From the NCBI GenBank assembly GCA_016718315.1, contig JADKDV010000005.1, positions 682,001-746,000 of the forward strand: 64,000 nucleotides of DNA, read 5' to 3'. Below the pieces are notes generated by a model that did not search any database, was not told the DNA's origin, and saw only the letters and a program-made list of their open reading frames with translations. The DNA is from Candidatus Obscuribacter sp. (GTDB lineage Bacteria > Cyanobacteriota > Vampirovibrionia > Obscuribacterales > Obscuribacteraceae). A program made the position numbers and the translations under genes. Shown one piece after another: positions 1 through 7,918 of this stretch (the first letter of the stretch is position 1; every line of letters starts with the position of its first letter).

Positions 1-415
1 GGCTGGTCGGTTGAGTGTCAGGGGCAGTTTTGAGTGCTACTCCATAGAGTTTGCCTGCGCGTCTGATGGCGATTTGCAATACATCTCCATTGATTTGCAT
101 CCGCTCAATCGTGTCATCTTTTATTACCCCGCCATAAAACGCCGGTGAGCCCATGCGTACATCGGTAATGCGCGTCGGCAATGTCAGGCTCTCAATTTTT
201 AGTCCGGCACCGTGGATAGTGCTGGCTAGTTTGTCGACATGACCGTATAGTTTGGTTTTGCTTGTGGAGTTACTTGTTGCAGCTGTCTTACTTGTCGCGA
301 CGGATTTGAGAGGTGCGGCATTAGCTGATAGATTAGACGTCGACAGGATAAGAGTGGACAGAGCAATAGTCAGAGTTGTAAGAGGCAAAATGTTATTGGC
401 ACAAGCAAACGCCAT
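1..415 (-). CDS. Secreted protein with PDZ-like domain (partial, C-terminus off the window)
   Basis: Reading the minus strand from an ATG at 415 gives an open frame of 138 codons that runs off the left edge. The N-terminus is a signal-peptide-like hydrophobic stretch (about residues 5-35, ending near SANAAP), followed by a Ser/Thr/Lys-rich linker. After that comes a segment with GSPAFYGGVIKDDTI and INGDVLQI, typical of a PDZ domain (substrate release after a hydrophobic-rich turn, then the conserved I-x-x-I-N-G-x strand). PDZ domains bind C-terminal peptides, often in periplasmic proteases or scaffolds. No protease domain is visible in the part present. The gene lies 57 bases downstream of the TPR gene on the same strand, so the two may be co-transcribed. 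PDZ assignment is by motif only. Confidence 0.7.
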   Translation of the reverse strand, partial: MAFACANNILPLTTLTIALSTLILSTSNLSANAAPLKSVATSKTAATSNSTSKTKLYGHVDKLASTIHGAGLKIESLTLPTRITDVRMGSPAFYGGVIKDDTIERMQINGDVLQIAIRRAGKLYGVALKTAPDTQPTS

Positions 416-472
416 ACAACTGTTAATTGTGGCGCCAAACTGGCAGTGGATTTGCCCGGCTTTTTGCATCGA

Positions 473-1465
473 CTATTTGACCCTGGTATTTTTATTTTTG
501 CCGGTATTGCCTGTCGTTTTGACTTTTGCCGACACGCTAGTTTTTGCTGACGATTTGCTGTGACCTGTCGATATCTTTTGCGGTGTCGCTGTCAAAGGTG
601 GTTCTACTGGGATGCTGTCCACGACCTGGTCTGTGCCATAGTTTATATAATCTCGGACGGGCGTATTGCGTCGCATACTGCTTGCCGGTCCGCCTCCACC
701 TGCTCTGACGTTGCCTGGCGTGGATGCTTGAGAGCGTTGATCGATATAGTCTATTTTATCCAGATAGCTCCGGTTGATTTTGGCGATTTCTAGCTCTGCT
801 GCAGCTTTGAGGCTGTCCATCTGGCTTTGATAGCGTTTGCGGGTGTCGATATATTGATTGATAGCTGGATTGTCACTCAAGTTAGTGAGATAGCCAGGGG
901 GCGTGTCTTTGTACTGAGCGCGCAGAGACTCTGGTAAGTACTTAAGAGACTCTCTGTCGCTGACAAGTTTTAGAGCATCGACATCAGACTGTAATTTGTG
1001 TCTACGTTCTTCTATTTTTTGAGAGCCCTCTTTGAGCAGTTCTATCTTGAGTTGGTCTACCGATTGCTCCTGTTTGCCCGCCTGCTGGATGTTTTGTCCT
1101 GCCACTGACTGAGCCGGTGCTTTCTTGTTTTCCATTTCTTTTAGTGCGGTCTCTGCATATATACCTACTTTGGTGCCTTTGCCAAATTCTGCACAAAAAG
1201 CGTAATGAGTGAAGGCCTGCTTGTAATCACCCTGACGGCTGTAGATATTAGCGAGATAGTAATGAGCTACGAGATTTTTGGGTTCTTTTTTGATTATGTT
1301 CTTTGCTTCATATATAGCGTATTGATAATCTCCTGCTTTGTAGGCTGACTCAAGTGAGGCGGCCTGGACTGCCAGAGCGGGCAGTAGCGTGGCGCAAATT
1401 AACATTGTGCTCGCGAATATATACTGGTATGGCTTATGCATTGATGGTTTGCCAGCAAAAATCAT
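473..1465 (-). CDS. Secreted TPR-repeat protein, 330 aa
   Basis: The N-terminus has a signal peptide (hydrophobic residues about 14-36, ending in AVQAAS). Two TPR-like helix pairs follow (about residues 37-105: YKAGDYQYAIYEA, AHYYLANIYSRQGDYKQAFTHY). Next is a long charged helix-forming region (about 130-245) that could be coiled coil. The tail is Ser/Thr/Lys-rich, low in complexity and strongly basic. TPRs mediate protein-protein contacts, here presumably in the periplasm. No enzymatic motif is visible. An alternative start at Met9 (position 1441) gives a more compact signal peptide; neither start has a strong ribosome binding site. The next gene downstream encodes a PDZ-like secreted protein, so both may act in envelope scaffolding (inference). 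Confidence 0.75.
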   Translation of the reverse strand: MIFAGKPSMHKPYQYIFASTMLICATLLPALAVQAASLESAYKAGDYQYAIYEAKNIIKKEPKNLVAHYYLANIYSRQGDYKQAFTHYAFCAEFGKGTKVGIYAETALKEMENKKAPAQSVAGQNIQQAGKQEQSVDQLKIELLKEGSQKIEERRHKLQSDVDALKLVSDRESLKYLPESLRAQYKDTPPGYLTNLSDNPAINQYIDTRKRYQSQMDSLKAAAELEIAKINRSYLDKIDYIDQRSQASTPGNVRAGGGGPASSMRRNTPVRDYINYGTDQVVDSIPVEPPLTATPQKISTGHSKSSAKTSVSAKVKTTGNTGKNKNTRVK

Positions 1466-1626
1466 TATTAGCAGTTATCCAGTCAACTAAGCTTACAATT
1501 CAGCCCGCTTTGTCTGCGGATGATAAAATAGGACCTCAAATCTCACCTGTGCTTGATTATGCATCCCCTCATCAATATTTATCATGCCCACAAAGGGCAG
1601 GCTTTTAAGCTTTTGTCAGGAGTCAG

Positions 1627-2547
1627 ATGCCGGTAACCCTTAAAATCGAGTGTGGCAGCCTGCCTCCACCCGAGAAGTTGATTAAAGACCTGTGCGAGCG
1701 CATGGAGTGGCCTTTTGTCGACTGTGCGCAATTTTATACTGCAACAAATGAGCCAGCAACTCAGGCTCGACAGTGGCAACCAGACTTTGTTTACCAGATT
1801 TATATACCACTTGAATCCACACGCGGCATTGAGTTGTGGATTGATAACGAGCATTGTTTTGTCAAGATTTTGCCGCTTTGTTGCATGTCCGATGCCGCTC
1901 TTGCAATCGAATTGTCGCGCGAGCTTTTGCAGTATGGCGGCGGCGGCATTGAATCCGATGATGGGCACAGTATCAAGTCTGTGCTTGAGCTTAATGGTGT
2001 CTACAATCAAAAATGGGCATCTGATTTTATCCTGGAGAGCCTTAATGGTCTGTTTGGGCAGTTAACGGCCCAGCCAATGGAAGTCCTTACCCTGGCTGGT
2101 CCAAAGCGCAATTTTTATTTTGGTTATGATACGGCTCAATATTTGCTCAAGCAGGACGATGGTAGTGACGATTTTGCCTGGAGTATGGCCGAAAAGCTCT
2201 GGTCAATGATGCGTCGCACTCAGTTCTTCTTCGATTTTCCAGACCGTTCTGGCTTTAAAGAAGGTACAGTCTACGCTTTGCAAACGCCCGGTATGGAAGG
2301 AAAAATGGCGGCATACTTTCCTGCTAATCAGGGCATACTTGTGCCACGTGCTGATTGCCTGGCTCTGGATGGAGCTAAGCGTGGTGAGCTTATTGTGATA
2401 CCACTGGATGTCTTTCAAAAGGTGTGTGGTGACTTTATGGAAGCCAGTGAGTTAGAGATTCTCGACGAATTGCAGTTTGCATTGATGCCGATGAAAGATG
2501 CTCGTTATACAAAACTTGTCCAGGACTTAAGCAACTACGGTGTATAG
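1627..2547 (+). CDS. Hypothetical cytoplasmic protein, 306 aa
   Basis: I do not recognise this family. The start is well supported by AGGAG at 1618-1622, four bases before the ATG. The protein has no signal peptide or membrane segment. It is acidic, rich in aromatic residues and Leu, and looks like a globular two-domain soluble protein. A short Gly run followed by acidic residues (about 102-110) is probably a surface loop. A strong hairpin terminator follows three bases after the stop, so this is probably a single-gene transcript or the last gene of one. No catalytic motif is apparent. Confidence 0.75.
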   Translation: MPVTLKIECGSLPPPEKLIKDLCERMEWPFVDCAQFYTATNEPATQARQWQPDFVYQIYIPLESTRGIELWIDNEHCFVKILPLCCMSDAALAIELSRELLQYGGGGIESDDGHSIKSVLELNGVYNQKWASDFILESLNGLFGQLTAQPMEVLTLAGPKRNFYFGYDTAQYLLKQDDGSDDFAWSMAEKLWSMMRRTQFFFDFPDRSGFKEGTVYALQTPGMEGKMAAYFPANQGILVPRADCLALDGAKRGELIVIPLDVFQKVCGDFMEASELEILDELQFALMPMKDARYTKLVQDLSNYGV

Positions 2548-2549
2548 AC

Positions 2550-2579
2550 CAAAGAGTCGGACAGGAGTCCGACTCTTTG
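2550..2579 (+). terminator. Perfect 13-bp hairpin after the 306-aa gene
   Basis: CAAAGAGTCGGAC (2550-2562) and its exact reverse complement (2567-2579) flank an AGGA tetraloop, three bases after the stop codon. There is no long T-tract beyond the TTTG inside the stem, so it could act as an imperfect intrinsic terminator or a 3'-end stabiliser. Confidence 0.7.
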
Positions 2580-2737
2580 CGTAGCATCAACCAGGATTAA
2601 AGGTGTGGTGGTGGTGGCGATAATCCTCAGTCAGGCTATTTGTTGGCAGCTTATGCCGTGCAGGGCGCATTTGTTAGATGATTGCTTTTTTTTGAGGGTG
2701 TTTTTCTCTCCTGCAAATTTCTTTGCTATTGGTTAGT

Positions 2738-3370
2738 TTATAACTGTCTTTGATGTGGCTCCCCCATATAGGCAAGCTCTTCATCCACGACGATAGCGGG
2801 GACAGCTGAGATGCCATACCTGGTAGCTTGAGTGAGATAATCGAGATCGCGGATATCGTATTCTCTAATCTCAAACGAGAGGCAATCTGGTAGTAGCTCT
2901 GCCACTGTATCCAGTATCGTTAGTGCGTTGATTGTGCCTCCTGTAAATACTTTGACTTGATGTTTTTGGCTCTGATTAGCGCGTATTGTTATTGGTGTCA
3001 CCTTCTTTTTTTTGAGTGTTTGCCAGGCCCTTTCGGCTACATATGGATTACTGTCCTCCGTAAGATGATGCAGTTGGGTGTGGTGTAAATCCGGATTGTC
3101 AGCTAGTTCATAGCGGACATCAGGTGAATCATCAAAAATTAAAATGGCTAGTACCGATAGTGGTATCGCTTTTCGGGCAGTAAGTCCCAGGCGGACTTCG
3201 GGATCTGGATCGTGGGCTAGTGCTATGAGTAGCTCTAGAGGGGTGTCTTCACGCTCGGCGATACGAGCTTTGACACGGGCGGACTGATGTTTGGCTAACT
3301 TGTGGATCTCTTTATGCTCTAATTGGTCGCTCGAGGCTTTGAGGTAATCTTGATGGTGGCTAGAATGCAT
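2738..3370 (-). CDS. HEAT/LRV-repeat protein fused to a thioredoxin-like domain, 210 aa
   Basis: Residues about 15-125 form HEAT- or leucine-rich-variant-like helical repeats (for example SARVKARIAEREDTPLELL, DPEVRLGLTARKAIPLSVL, SPDVRYELADNP, SNPYVAERAWQTL). Residues about 140-205 look like a small thioredoxin/glutaredoxin fold: a beta strand VKVFTGG, a helix, then YGISAVPAIVVDEELAYMG with the cis-Pro signature VPA. The redox CXXC expected after the first strand is missing (FTGGTINAL), so disulfide chemistry is unlikely unless the family uses another residue. LRV repeats occur in nitrogen-fixation and other cytosolic proteins; the role here is unknown. AGGGAGGT six bases before the ATG supports the start. 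Confidence 0.75.
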   Translation of the reverse strand: MHSSHHQDYLKASSDQLEHKEIHKLAKHQSARVKARIAEREDTPLELLIALAHDPDPEVRLGLTARKAIPLSVLAILIFDDSPDVRYELADNPDLHHTQLHHLTEDSNPYVAERAWQTLKKKKVTPITIRANQSQKHQVKVFTGGTINALTILDTVAELLPDCLSFEIREYDIRDLDYLTQATRYGISAVPAIVVDEELAYMGEPHQRQL

Positions 3371-3753
3371 GTGTGTACCTCCCTGCTTTTACCGTCACAA
3401 GAGGCGGTAAAAAAGGTTGCATCAGTTTTTAGTTTTTATCTTTTGAGGAGTAGAATTTTGCTCCCGCTCCAGTTCTCTTATTATGAAAATGCATTGTGTC
3501 TAACATGTGATCATCGCTATTGTCGTGTGAAGTGATGTAATGCCTCTGCAATTACGTGTTTGCTCAGAAGCTGGGCTATATTGCCGCTCTACTGTCCCGC
3601 TCTCTTTTTGACTAAGTGTGCTAAATCCAATTTGGCTCAGCTATTTCACGAAAATTTTACGTGGGCAGTGGCATGATAAACTTCCCCCCAGGTAGATACG
3701 CGTAATACAATTTTGGCTTGATTACGCTTGCCTCCATAGCCAAGGAGCATTCC
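3371..3753. other. Divergent intergenic region (383 bp)
   Basis: This stretch separates two divergently transcribed genes and must hold both promoters. An inverted repeat TTTTACCG ... CGGTAAAA (3387-3394 / 3405-3412, 10-base loop) lies just upstream of the ribosome binding site of the minus-strand HEAT/thioredoxin gene and could be an operator or leader hairpin. A weaker inverted repeat, CACGAAAATTTTACGTG, lies near 3647-3663, upstream of the plus-strand gene. I see no coding sequence or RNA gene here. Confidence 0.5.
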
Positions 3754-4311
3754 ATGCCGCTAGCTGCTCTCGGTCCTTTTACAGTTGATGCCGTCATTTA
3801 CGGAGCTGGTGCAGCGGGTGCGCTCTGGCTTTTGTATCCGCGACTGAGTTACTTTATAGAGTACAGACTTTTGAGCGGCATGATCAAAACTGTGACCGGT
3901 CACAATAGTTTTAGTCCACGTACAGTCAAGGTCAAGACTCCACTGTCGATTGCTCATGATTGTGTGCGCCGCGCTCTGGCAAGCCGTCAGGCTGACCATC
4001 GCTGGATGATCAAGCATGTACATTTTGCTGAGCCCATAGAGTGTGCTGTGCGTCTTGAGGGCACCACTGTGGTGCAGGAGACACCAGCTATGGAGATGCA
4101 GCGTCATAAGCTTGGCAAAGGTCGTAATAGCTGTCTGCGCATACAAGTTGATATCACTCAAGCTAAGGGCGAGACATCGATTGACTGGAAGTTTATGCCA
4201 GAGGACCAGGCTCAATTTAGCCGCAATCTGCAAGTGCTGGATAAAGAGACCAGTTTGCTTTTGGCGCGCACCAATTTTAATATCATCAAAGAACTGGGAT
4301 TGGCTCGCTAA
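3754..4311 (+). CDS. Hypothetical protein with one N-terminal membrane segment, 185 aa
   Basis: The ATG at 3754 is preceded by AAGGAG (3742-3747) at good spacing, which favours it over an upstream in-frame TTG at 3718. Residues about 5-30 form one hydrophobic segment rich in Gly/Ala (AVIYGAGAAGALWLLYP), so the protein is probably anchored in the membrane with a soluble C-terminal domain of about 150 residues. That domain has a mixed alpha/beta look (START/SRPBCC-like in size, but unproven), with strands such as CLRIQVDIT and SIDWKFMP. I do not recognise the family. It converges on the HELLH gene with only nine bases between. Confidence 0.65.
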   Translation: MPLAALGPFTVDAVIYGAGAAGALWLLYPRLSYFIEYRLLSGMIKTVTGHNSFSPRTVKVKTPLSIAHDCVRRALASRQADHRWMIKHVHFAEPIECAVRLEGTTVVQETPAMEMQRHKLGKGRNSCLRIQVDITQAKGETSIDWKFMPEDQAQFSRNLQVLDKETSLLLARTNFNIIKELGLAR

Positions 4312-4320
4312 CGGCAGCCC

Positions 4321-6372
4321 TTAATAGGCTTTATACCAGCCTTTGCGCAGCGCTTTGACGATTACCTTTGTGCGGTAAAAAATATAGTAGGCCTCGTCTT
4401 CGTGATAGCCTTCGCGCGTTAGTTTGACTAGCGAGCGCTTGAGCTTGCGGATTTCTTCGTTGAGGACTTGTTGGAGCACGTGCTTGACGCGTGTTATTAC
4501 TGGTAAAAATGGTTTTTCAACCCCTTCCTCTATAAGGGATAGGGCGAGCTCAACCTTATCCTTCTTATTAAAGGATTGTCTTTGCCCGTCTGACAGGTGA
4601 CTTACCACCTGGCTCAGTATTTTGACCAGATCCTTGCGGCTTTCCTGGAGTTCGTCTATGACTACTTCGGGAATTTGACCATTCTGGAAGAGCGCTTGCA
4701 GCCCTTTTTGATCGTTGAGGCAGCCCAGTATGGCGGCATCCTTTTCGCCATCCTCCAGGGAGCGTCTGGCTGTTTGCATTTTGACCAGTCTTGCCCCCAG
4801 TCTCTGGACTCGAGCATGATTACTGGCTGTTTCTACACTAGTCTTATAGAGACGCTCTGCTCTTATTCTCTGCACTGGTGTGAGTGGTTTGTCGTCTCTC
4901 ATGCGCAGCACACTGAGCAAAAAGAGCGGGTCTGGCTCATAACCCACTACTTGCGCGTACTTATTCATCAGATCATGGAGGCTGCGGCTGTGTCTGCCGT
5001 AGACCACGCCTAGATCATCGCAAATGAGGCGCAAAATTTGCACATCTTGCTCCATATGCAAAAGTTCGTGTAAAAGGCTGGACATCAGACCTTCGGATAG
5101 TGGGGCTGATGTGATAAAGAGATCTTTGCCGACCAGTATCTTGCCTGCGCCCATGCAATAGGACGCCAGCCAGTGACTATCATCGGAGGTCTGTACCAGA
5201 GCGCTGGGGATATCCATGCCAGCACAGATTTGATTGACTAGGTTTTGCAAGGAGCCAATACGACTCTCTGCTAGCTTGTGCACCTGCTTTTGCAGTTTGT
5301 CCAGGTTTTGCTTGAGCCTTTGTACTTCTTTTGTGTCCAGTTTGATACTGGCTTTTTTGAGATCAGCTTTTACTGTTTCGAGTGCTGTTTTATAGTCTAT
5401 CGTGGGGTCGGGAGCATCACCAGGATAATGCTCTGCCACTGGTTTTTGCCAGCTAAAGTTAGAGGCCATGGCGCTCAGTTTAAAATTTAGTCTCAAGTTA
5501 AGCATGGCAAAAGGCTCAAGCCATTGTGGCTTTTGTCCGGCAGCACTGCTCCAGTATTCTAAAAGCCTCTGTGTGGCAGCGAGAGCCACTTTGTCGGATT
5601 CTTCTTCGACAGCATAAAGCAAGAGCCTTTCTCTCTGGTCTGGTGGGAAATGGTCAGCCATTGTCACAGCTTTGAGTTTGACCAGCTCTGCTACTGCTAC
5701 TGGGCTGTGCTCGTATCTGAGACCGAGAGGCTCAAGGTCGCCCAGGAGGTTGCCTAACAAAGTCAATTGTTTGACCTGATCGCCTTGCAGTGCCTGCCAG
5801 AACGACATGAAATGAGGAAGCGCGAGACTTGTGCCCAATTCTTCGTCGAGCATGCTCGAAAATAGCAAAAACTCGTCTGCTCTTGCCAGACCATTGCGCG
5901 CCATATATTGCCAGTGTTCTTGCTGCATGCGCTTGAGAAAAATTTCTTGTGCATGTTTGGCATCGACCAGACTGCGGTAGGCAAAAAGTGCACGACAGGC
6001 GGCCAGCGAATAGCTGTGCGCCAGGCGCATCAAACAATTGACGCGAATACCCAGTGAGTTTTGGTCGGCACAATCAGCTAAGCCATTTACGGCGATAGCG
6101 GCCAGTTCTTCGTCATCAGTGTTGAGTGCGATAGTGGTAACTTGCTCAAAATCGAGTTTGCGCAAAAGCACGCGCAATTCGATGCGCCTTGCCTTTTGTA
6201 GCTGGTCGCGTTTGTGGTCATCGACTCTCGGACCGTCCGCATTGCCTGGAGCCTGTCCAAAGGGGATTTTGCGCAAAGACTGCCCGGCAAAGTCCAGAGA
6301 GCCTGTCAGGCTCGTGGTTATATTCTGGACCAAATTGTGAAATCGGAAATTAGGGTCGGGTTTCATGCTCAT
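4321..6372 (-). CDS. Large protein with HELLH zincin-like motif, 683 aa
   Basis: No signal peptide or clear membrane helix is seen. The N-terminal 300 residues are alpha-helical and Leu/Ala-rich, resembling HEAT/ARM-type repeats. A charged, probably coiled-coil stretch (about 335-370, KTALETVKADLKKASIKLD) follows. At about residues 434-438 sits HELLH, preceded by SLL and followed by MEQD, which matches the HEXXH zinc-binding signature of metallopeptidases. It is framed by an ILVGKDLF / LSEGLMSSLL context typical of zincin active-site helices. The third zinc ligand cannot be assigned by eye. The C-terminal 200 residues are again helical and basic. It may be a cytoplasmic metallopeptidase or a non-catalytic relative. 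Confidence 0.7.
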   Translation of the reverse strand: MSMKPDPNFRFHNLVQNITTSLTGSLDFAGQSLRKIPFGQAPGNADGPRVDDHKRDQLQKARRIELRVLLRKLDFEQVTTIALNTDDEELAAIAVNGLADCADQNSLGIRVNCLMRLAHSYSLAACRALFAYRSLVDAKHAQEIFLKRMQQEHWQYMARNGLARADEFLLFSSMLDEELGTSLALPHFMSFWQALQGDQVKQLTLLGNLLGDLEPLGLRYEHSPVAVAELVKLKAVTMADHFPPDQRERLLLYAVEEESDKVALAATQRLLEYWSSAAGQKPQWLEPFAMLNLRLNFKLSAMASNFSWQKPVAEHYPGDAPDPTIDYKTALETVKADLKKASIKLDTKEVQRLKQNLDKLQKQVHKLAESRIGSLQNLVNQICAGMDIPSALVQTSDDSHWLASYCMGAGKILVGKDLFITSAPLSEGLMSSLLHELLHMEQDVQILRLICDDLGVVYGRHSRSLHDLMNKYAQVVGYEPDPLFLLSVLRMRDDKPLTPVQRIRAERLYKTSVETASNHARVQRLGARLVKMQTARRSLEDGEKDAAILGCLNDQKGLQALFQNGQIPEVVIDELQESRKDLVKILSQVVSHLSDGQRQSFNKKDKVELALSLIEEGVEKPFLPVITRVKHVLQQVLNEEIRKLKRSLVKLTREGYHEDEAYYIFYRTKVIVKALRKGWYKAY

Positions 6373-6583
6373 TCACTCCACCAGTAATTTATCCGTCTTG
6401 CGACAAAATTGGAAAGGGGAGACTACGCAAACAGGATTAAACCGAGCATGTTTAATTTGATATTTGGCATTAACAATTTGATAACGCTCAATAGCATATA
6501 AATAACTCACTTACCAATGCTCATGTAAGCACCGCCAAATTTTTCTCTTTTCGATCTTCGATTCATCTGAGGTCTATTTTCTA

Positions 6584-7087
6584 ATGCCTAATTTTCTTTA
6601 TCGCAGCGCTCTTTTGGTATCACTGGTAGTACTGGCAATGGCTTTTTGTGCAGCCCCATCTGAGGCGCAAGCCTCACGAGGCTATGGTCAAGCTCGGCAG
6701 ATTGCAAGACGCTTGCCCCCAGTCAGTATGGACAGTTTTGTGCAACAAGCTGGCGGTGCGGCCGAGTCGATTTATGGCGATGAGGGCGTCGGTGGTAGAG
6801 AAAAGAATGGTGGCTCACTGCCTCCCTTTGACGGCTTTGGCGCTGGACATCGCATCGATGCCGGTATTTTTGGCACAAGAGATGCTGGTTTGACCACTGG
6901 TCATGGCAGCTCAATGCCATCTGCCTGGGGCGCTGATGAGTATCTGGGCGGTGAATGGGCGCAAACTGGTTCTGGTCATTTTGAAGAATATACCAGTCCT
7001 CAATACAATGCTTACGAAACTCAGCAAAGGCTCGGATCTGGCTCAGCGTCAGCCTATGATATCGCTCAATATACCGGATTTCCTTAA
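6584..7087 (+). CDS. Small secreted protein, MDSFV/GLTTGHG family, 167 aa
   Basis: There is a clear signal peptide (residues about 6-29, ending in PSEAQA). The mature protein is Gly/Ser-rich and contains LPPVSMDSFVQQAGG, SIYGDEG, a HRID segment, and GLTTGHGSSMPSAWG followed by DEYLGGEWA. The protein at 61158-61964 has the same blocks in the same order with most residues identical, so the two are paralogs. I know no described domain with these motifs. The conserved His/Asp/Trp residues suggest a folded core with a variable tail. The protein is secreted or periplasmic. GAGG at about 6571-6574 is a possible, somewhat distant ribosome binding site. Confidence 0.8.
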   Translation: MPNFLYRSALLVSLVVLAMAFCAAPSEAQASRGYGQARQIARRLPPVSMDSFVQQAGGAAESIYGDEGVGGREKNGGSLPPFDGFGAGHRIDAGIFGTRDAGLTTGHGSSMPSAWGADEYLGGEWAQTGSGHFEEYTSPQYNAYETQQRLGSGSASAYDIAQYTGFP

Positions 7088-7918
7088 TCAGTCCAGGAAA
7101 AAATCTGGTATCAAACGGCTATCGGGATTAACAGCATAAGGAGTAAAATCGCTGACTCCAGCTCTTTTGAGCACAGCGGAGTCGATATAAAAATTACCAC
7201 TATCATGCACGCCGCCTGTCAAAATTTGATAGGCGGCGTCTGCCATTATCTCCGGTTTGCGGCAGGCCGCTAGAGCCTTTTCGCCGCCCAACAGATTGCC
7301 AACGGCACTGGTAGCGATGGCGGTCTCTGGCCACAAGCTGTTGACCGCAATTTTGCCTTTAAATTCTTCAGCCATGCCCAGGGTGCAAAGACTCATGCCG
7401 TACTTAGCCATTGTGTAGGCCAGGTGCGGTCCAAACCAGCGCGGATTTAAATTGAGTGGAGGAGAGATGTTGAGTATGTGGGGATTGTCGCTTTTGAGCA
7501 AATGCTCGATAGCGTATTTGGAGCAGACAAAAGTGCCTCTACCATTGACTGACTGCATCAAGTCAAAGCGTTTCATATCGGTTGCCTCAGTGCCGGTGAG
7601 GCTTATCGCGCTAGCATTATTGACGAGGATGTCGATTGCGCCAAAGTGCTCAATCGTCTTATCGACTGCTGCTTTAACCTGAGCTTCTTCCCGGATGTCG
7701 CACACCACTGCCAGTGCCTTGCCTCCAGCTTGTGTGATGGCATCGGCTGCTGTGTGAATTGTGCCTGGTAGTTTTGGGTGGGGCTGGTCTGTTTTGGCGG
7801 CCACAACTATACAGGCGCCATCTTGGGCTGCTCTCAAGGCAATGGCCAGCCCGATACCTCTAGAGCCGCCGGTTATAAAACAGACTTTGTTTTTTAGACT
7901 TTTGTCTTTGTCTGTCAT
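7088..7918 (-). CDS. Short-chain dehydrogenase/reductase, HSDL2-like, 276 aa
   Basis: This is a Rossmann-fold SDR. The nucleotide-binding motif TGGSRGIG is near residues 16-23, the NNAS motif near 98-101, and the catalytic Tyr-x-x-x-Lys appears as YTMAK near 168-172. The SDR active-site Ser before the Tyr appears displaced: ISPP replaces the usual ISS. Overall wording (VAAKTDQPHPKLPGTIHTAADAI and the CIVVAAKT stretch) matches the hydroxysteroid-dehydrogenase-like-2 branch, which often acts in fatty-acid or sterol metabolism. The substrate cannot be inferred. The start overlaps the stop of the upstream MshEN-like gene by four bases (ATGA type), so the two are probably translationally coupled. 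Confidence 0.85.
   Translation of the reverse strand: MTDKDKSLKNKVCFITGGSRGIGLAIALRAAQDGACIVVAAKTDQPHPKLPGTIHTAADAITQAGGKALAVVCDIREEAQVKAAVDKTIEHFGAIDILVNNASAISLTGTEATDMKRFDLMQSVNGRGTFVCSKYAIEHLLKSDNPHILNISPPLNLNPRWFGPHLAYTMAKYGMSLCTLGMAEEFKGKIAVNSLWPETAIATSAVGNLLGGEKALAACRKPEIMADAAYQILTGGVHDSGNFYIDSAVLKRAGVSDFTPYAVNPDSRLIPDFFLD

Noticed and set aside
3760..4233. 157-codon minus-strand frame
   Set aside because: It is antisense to the 185-residue plus-strand gene, which has a good ribosome binding site and membrane segment.
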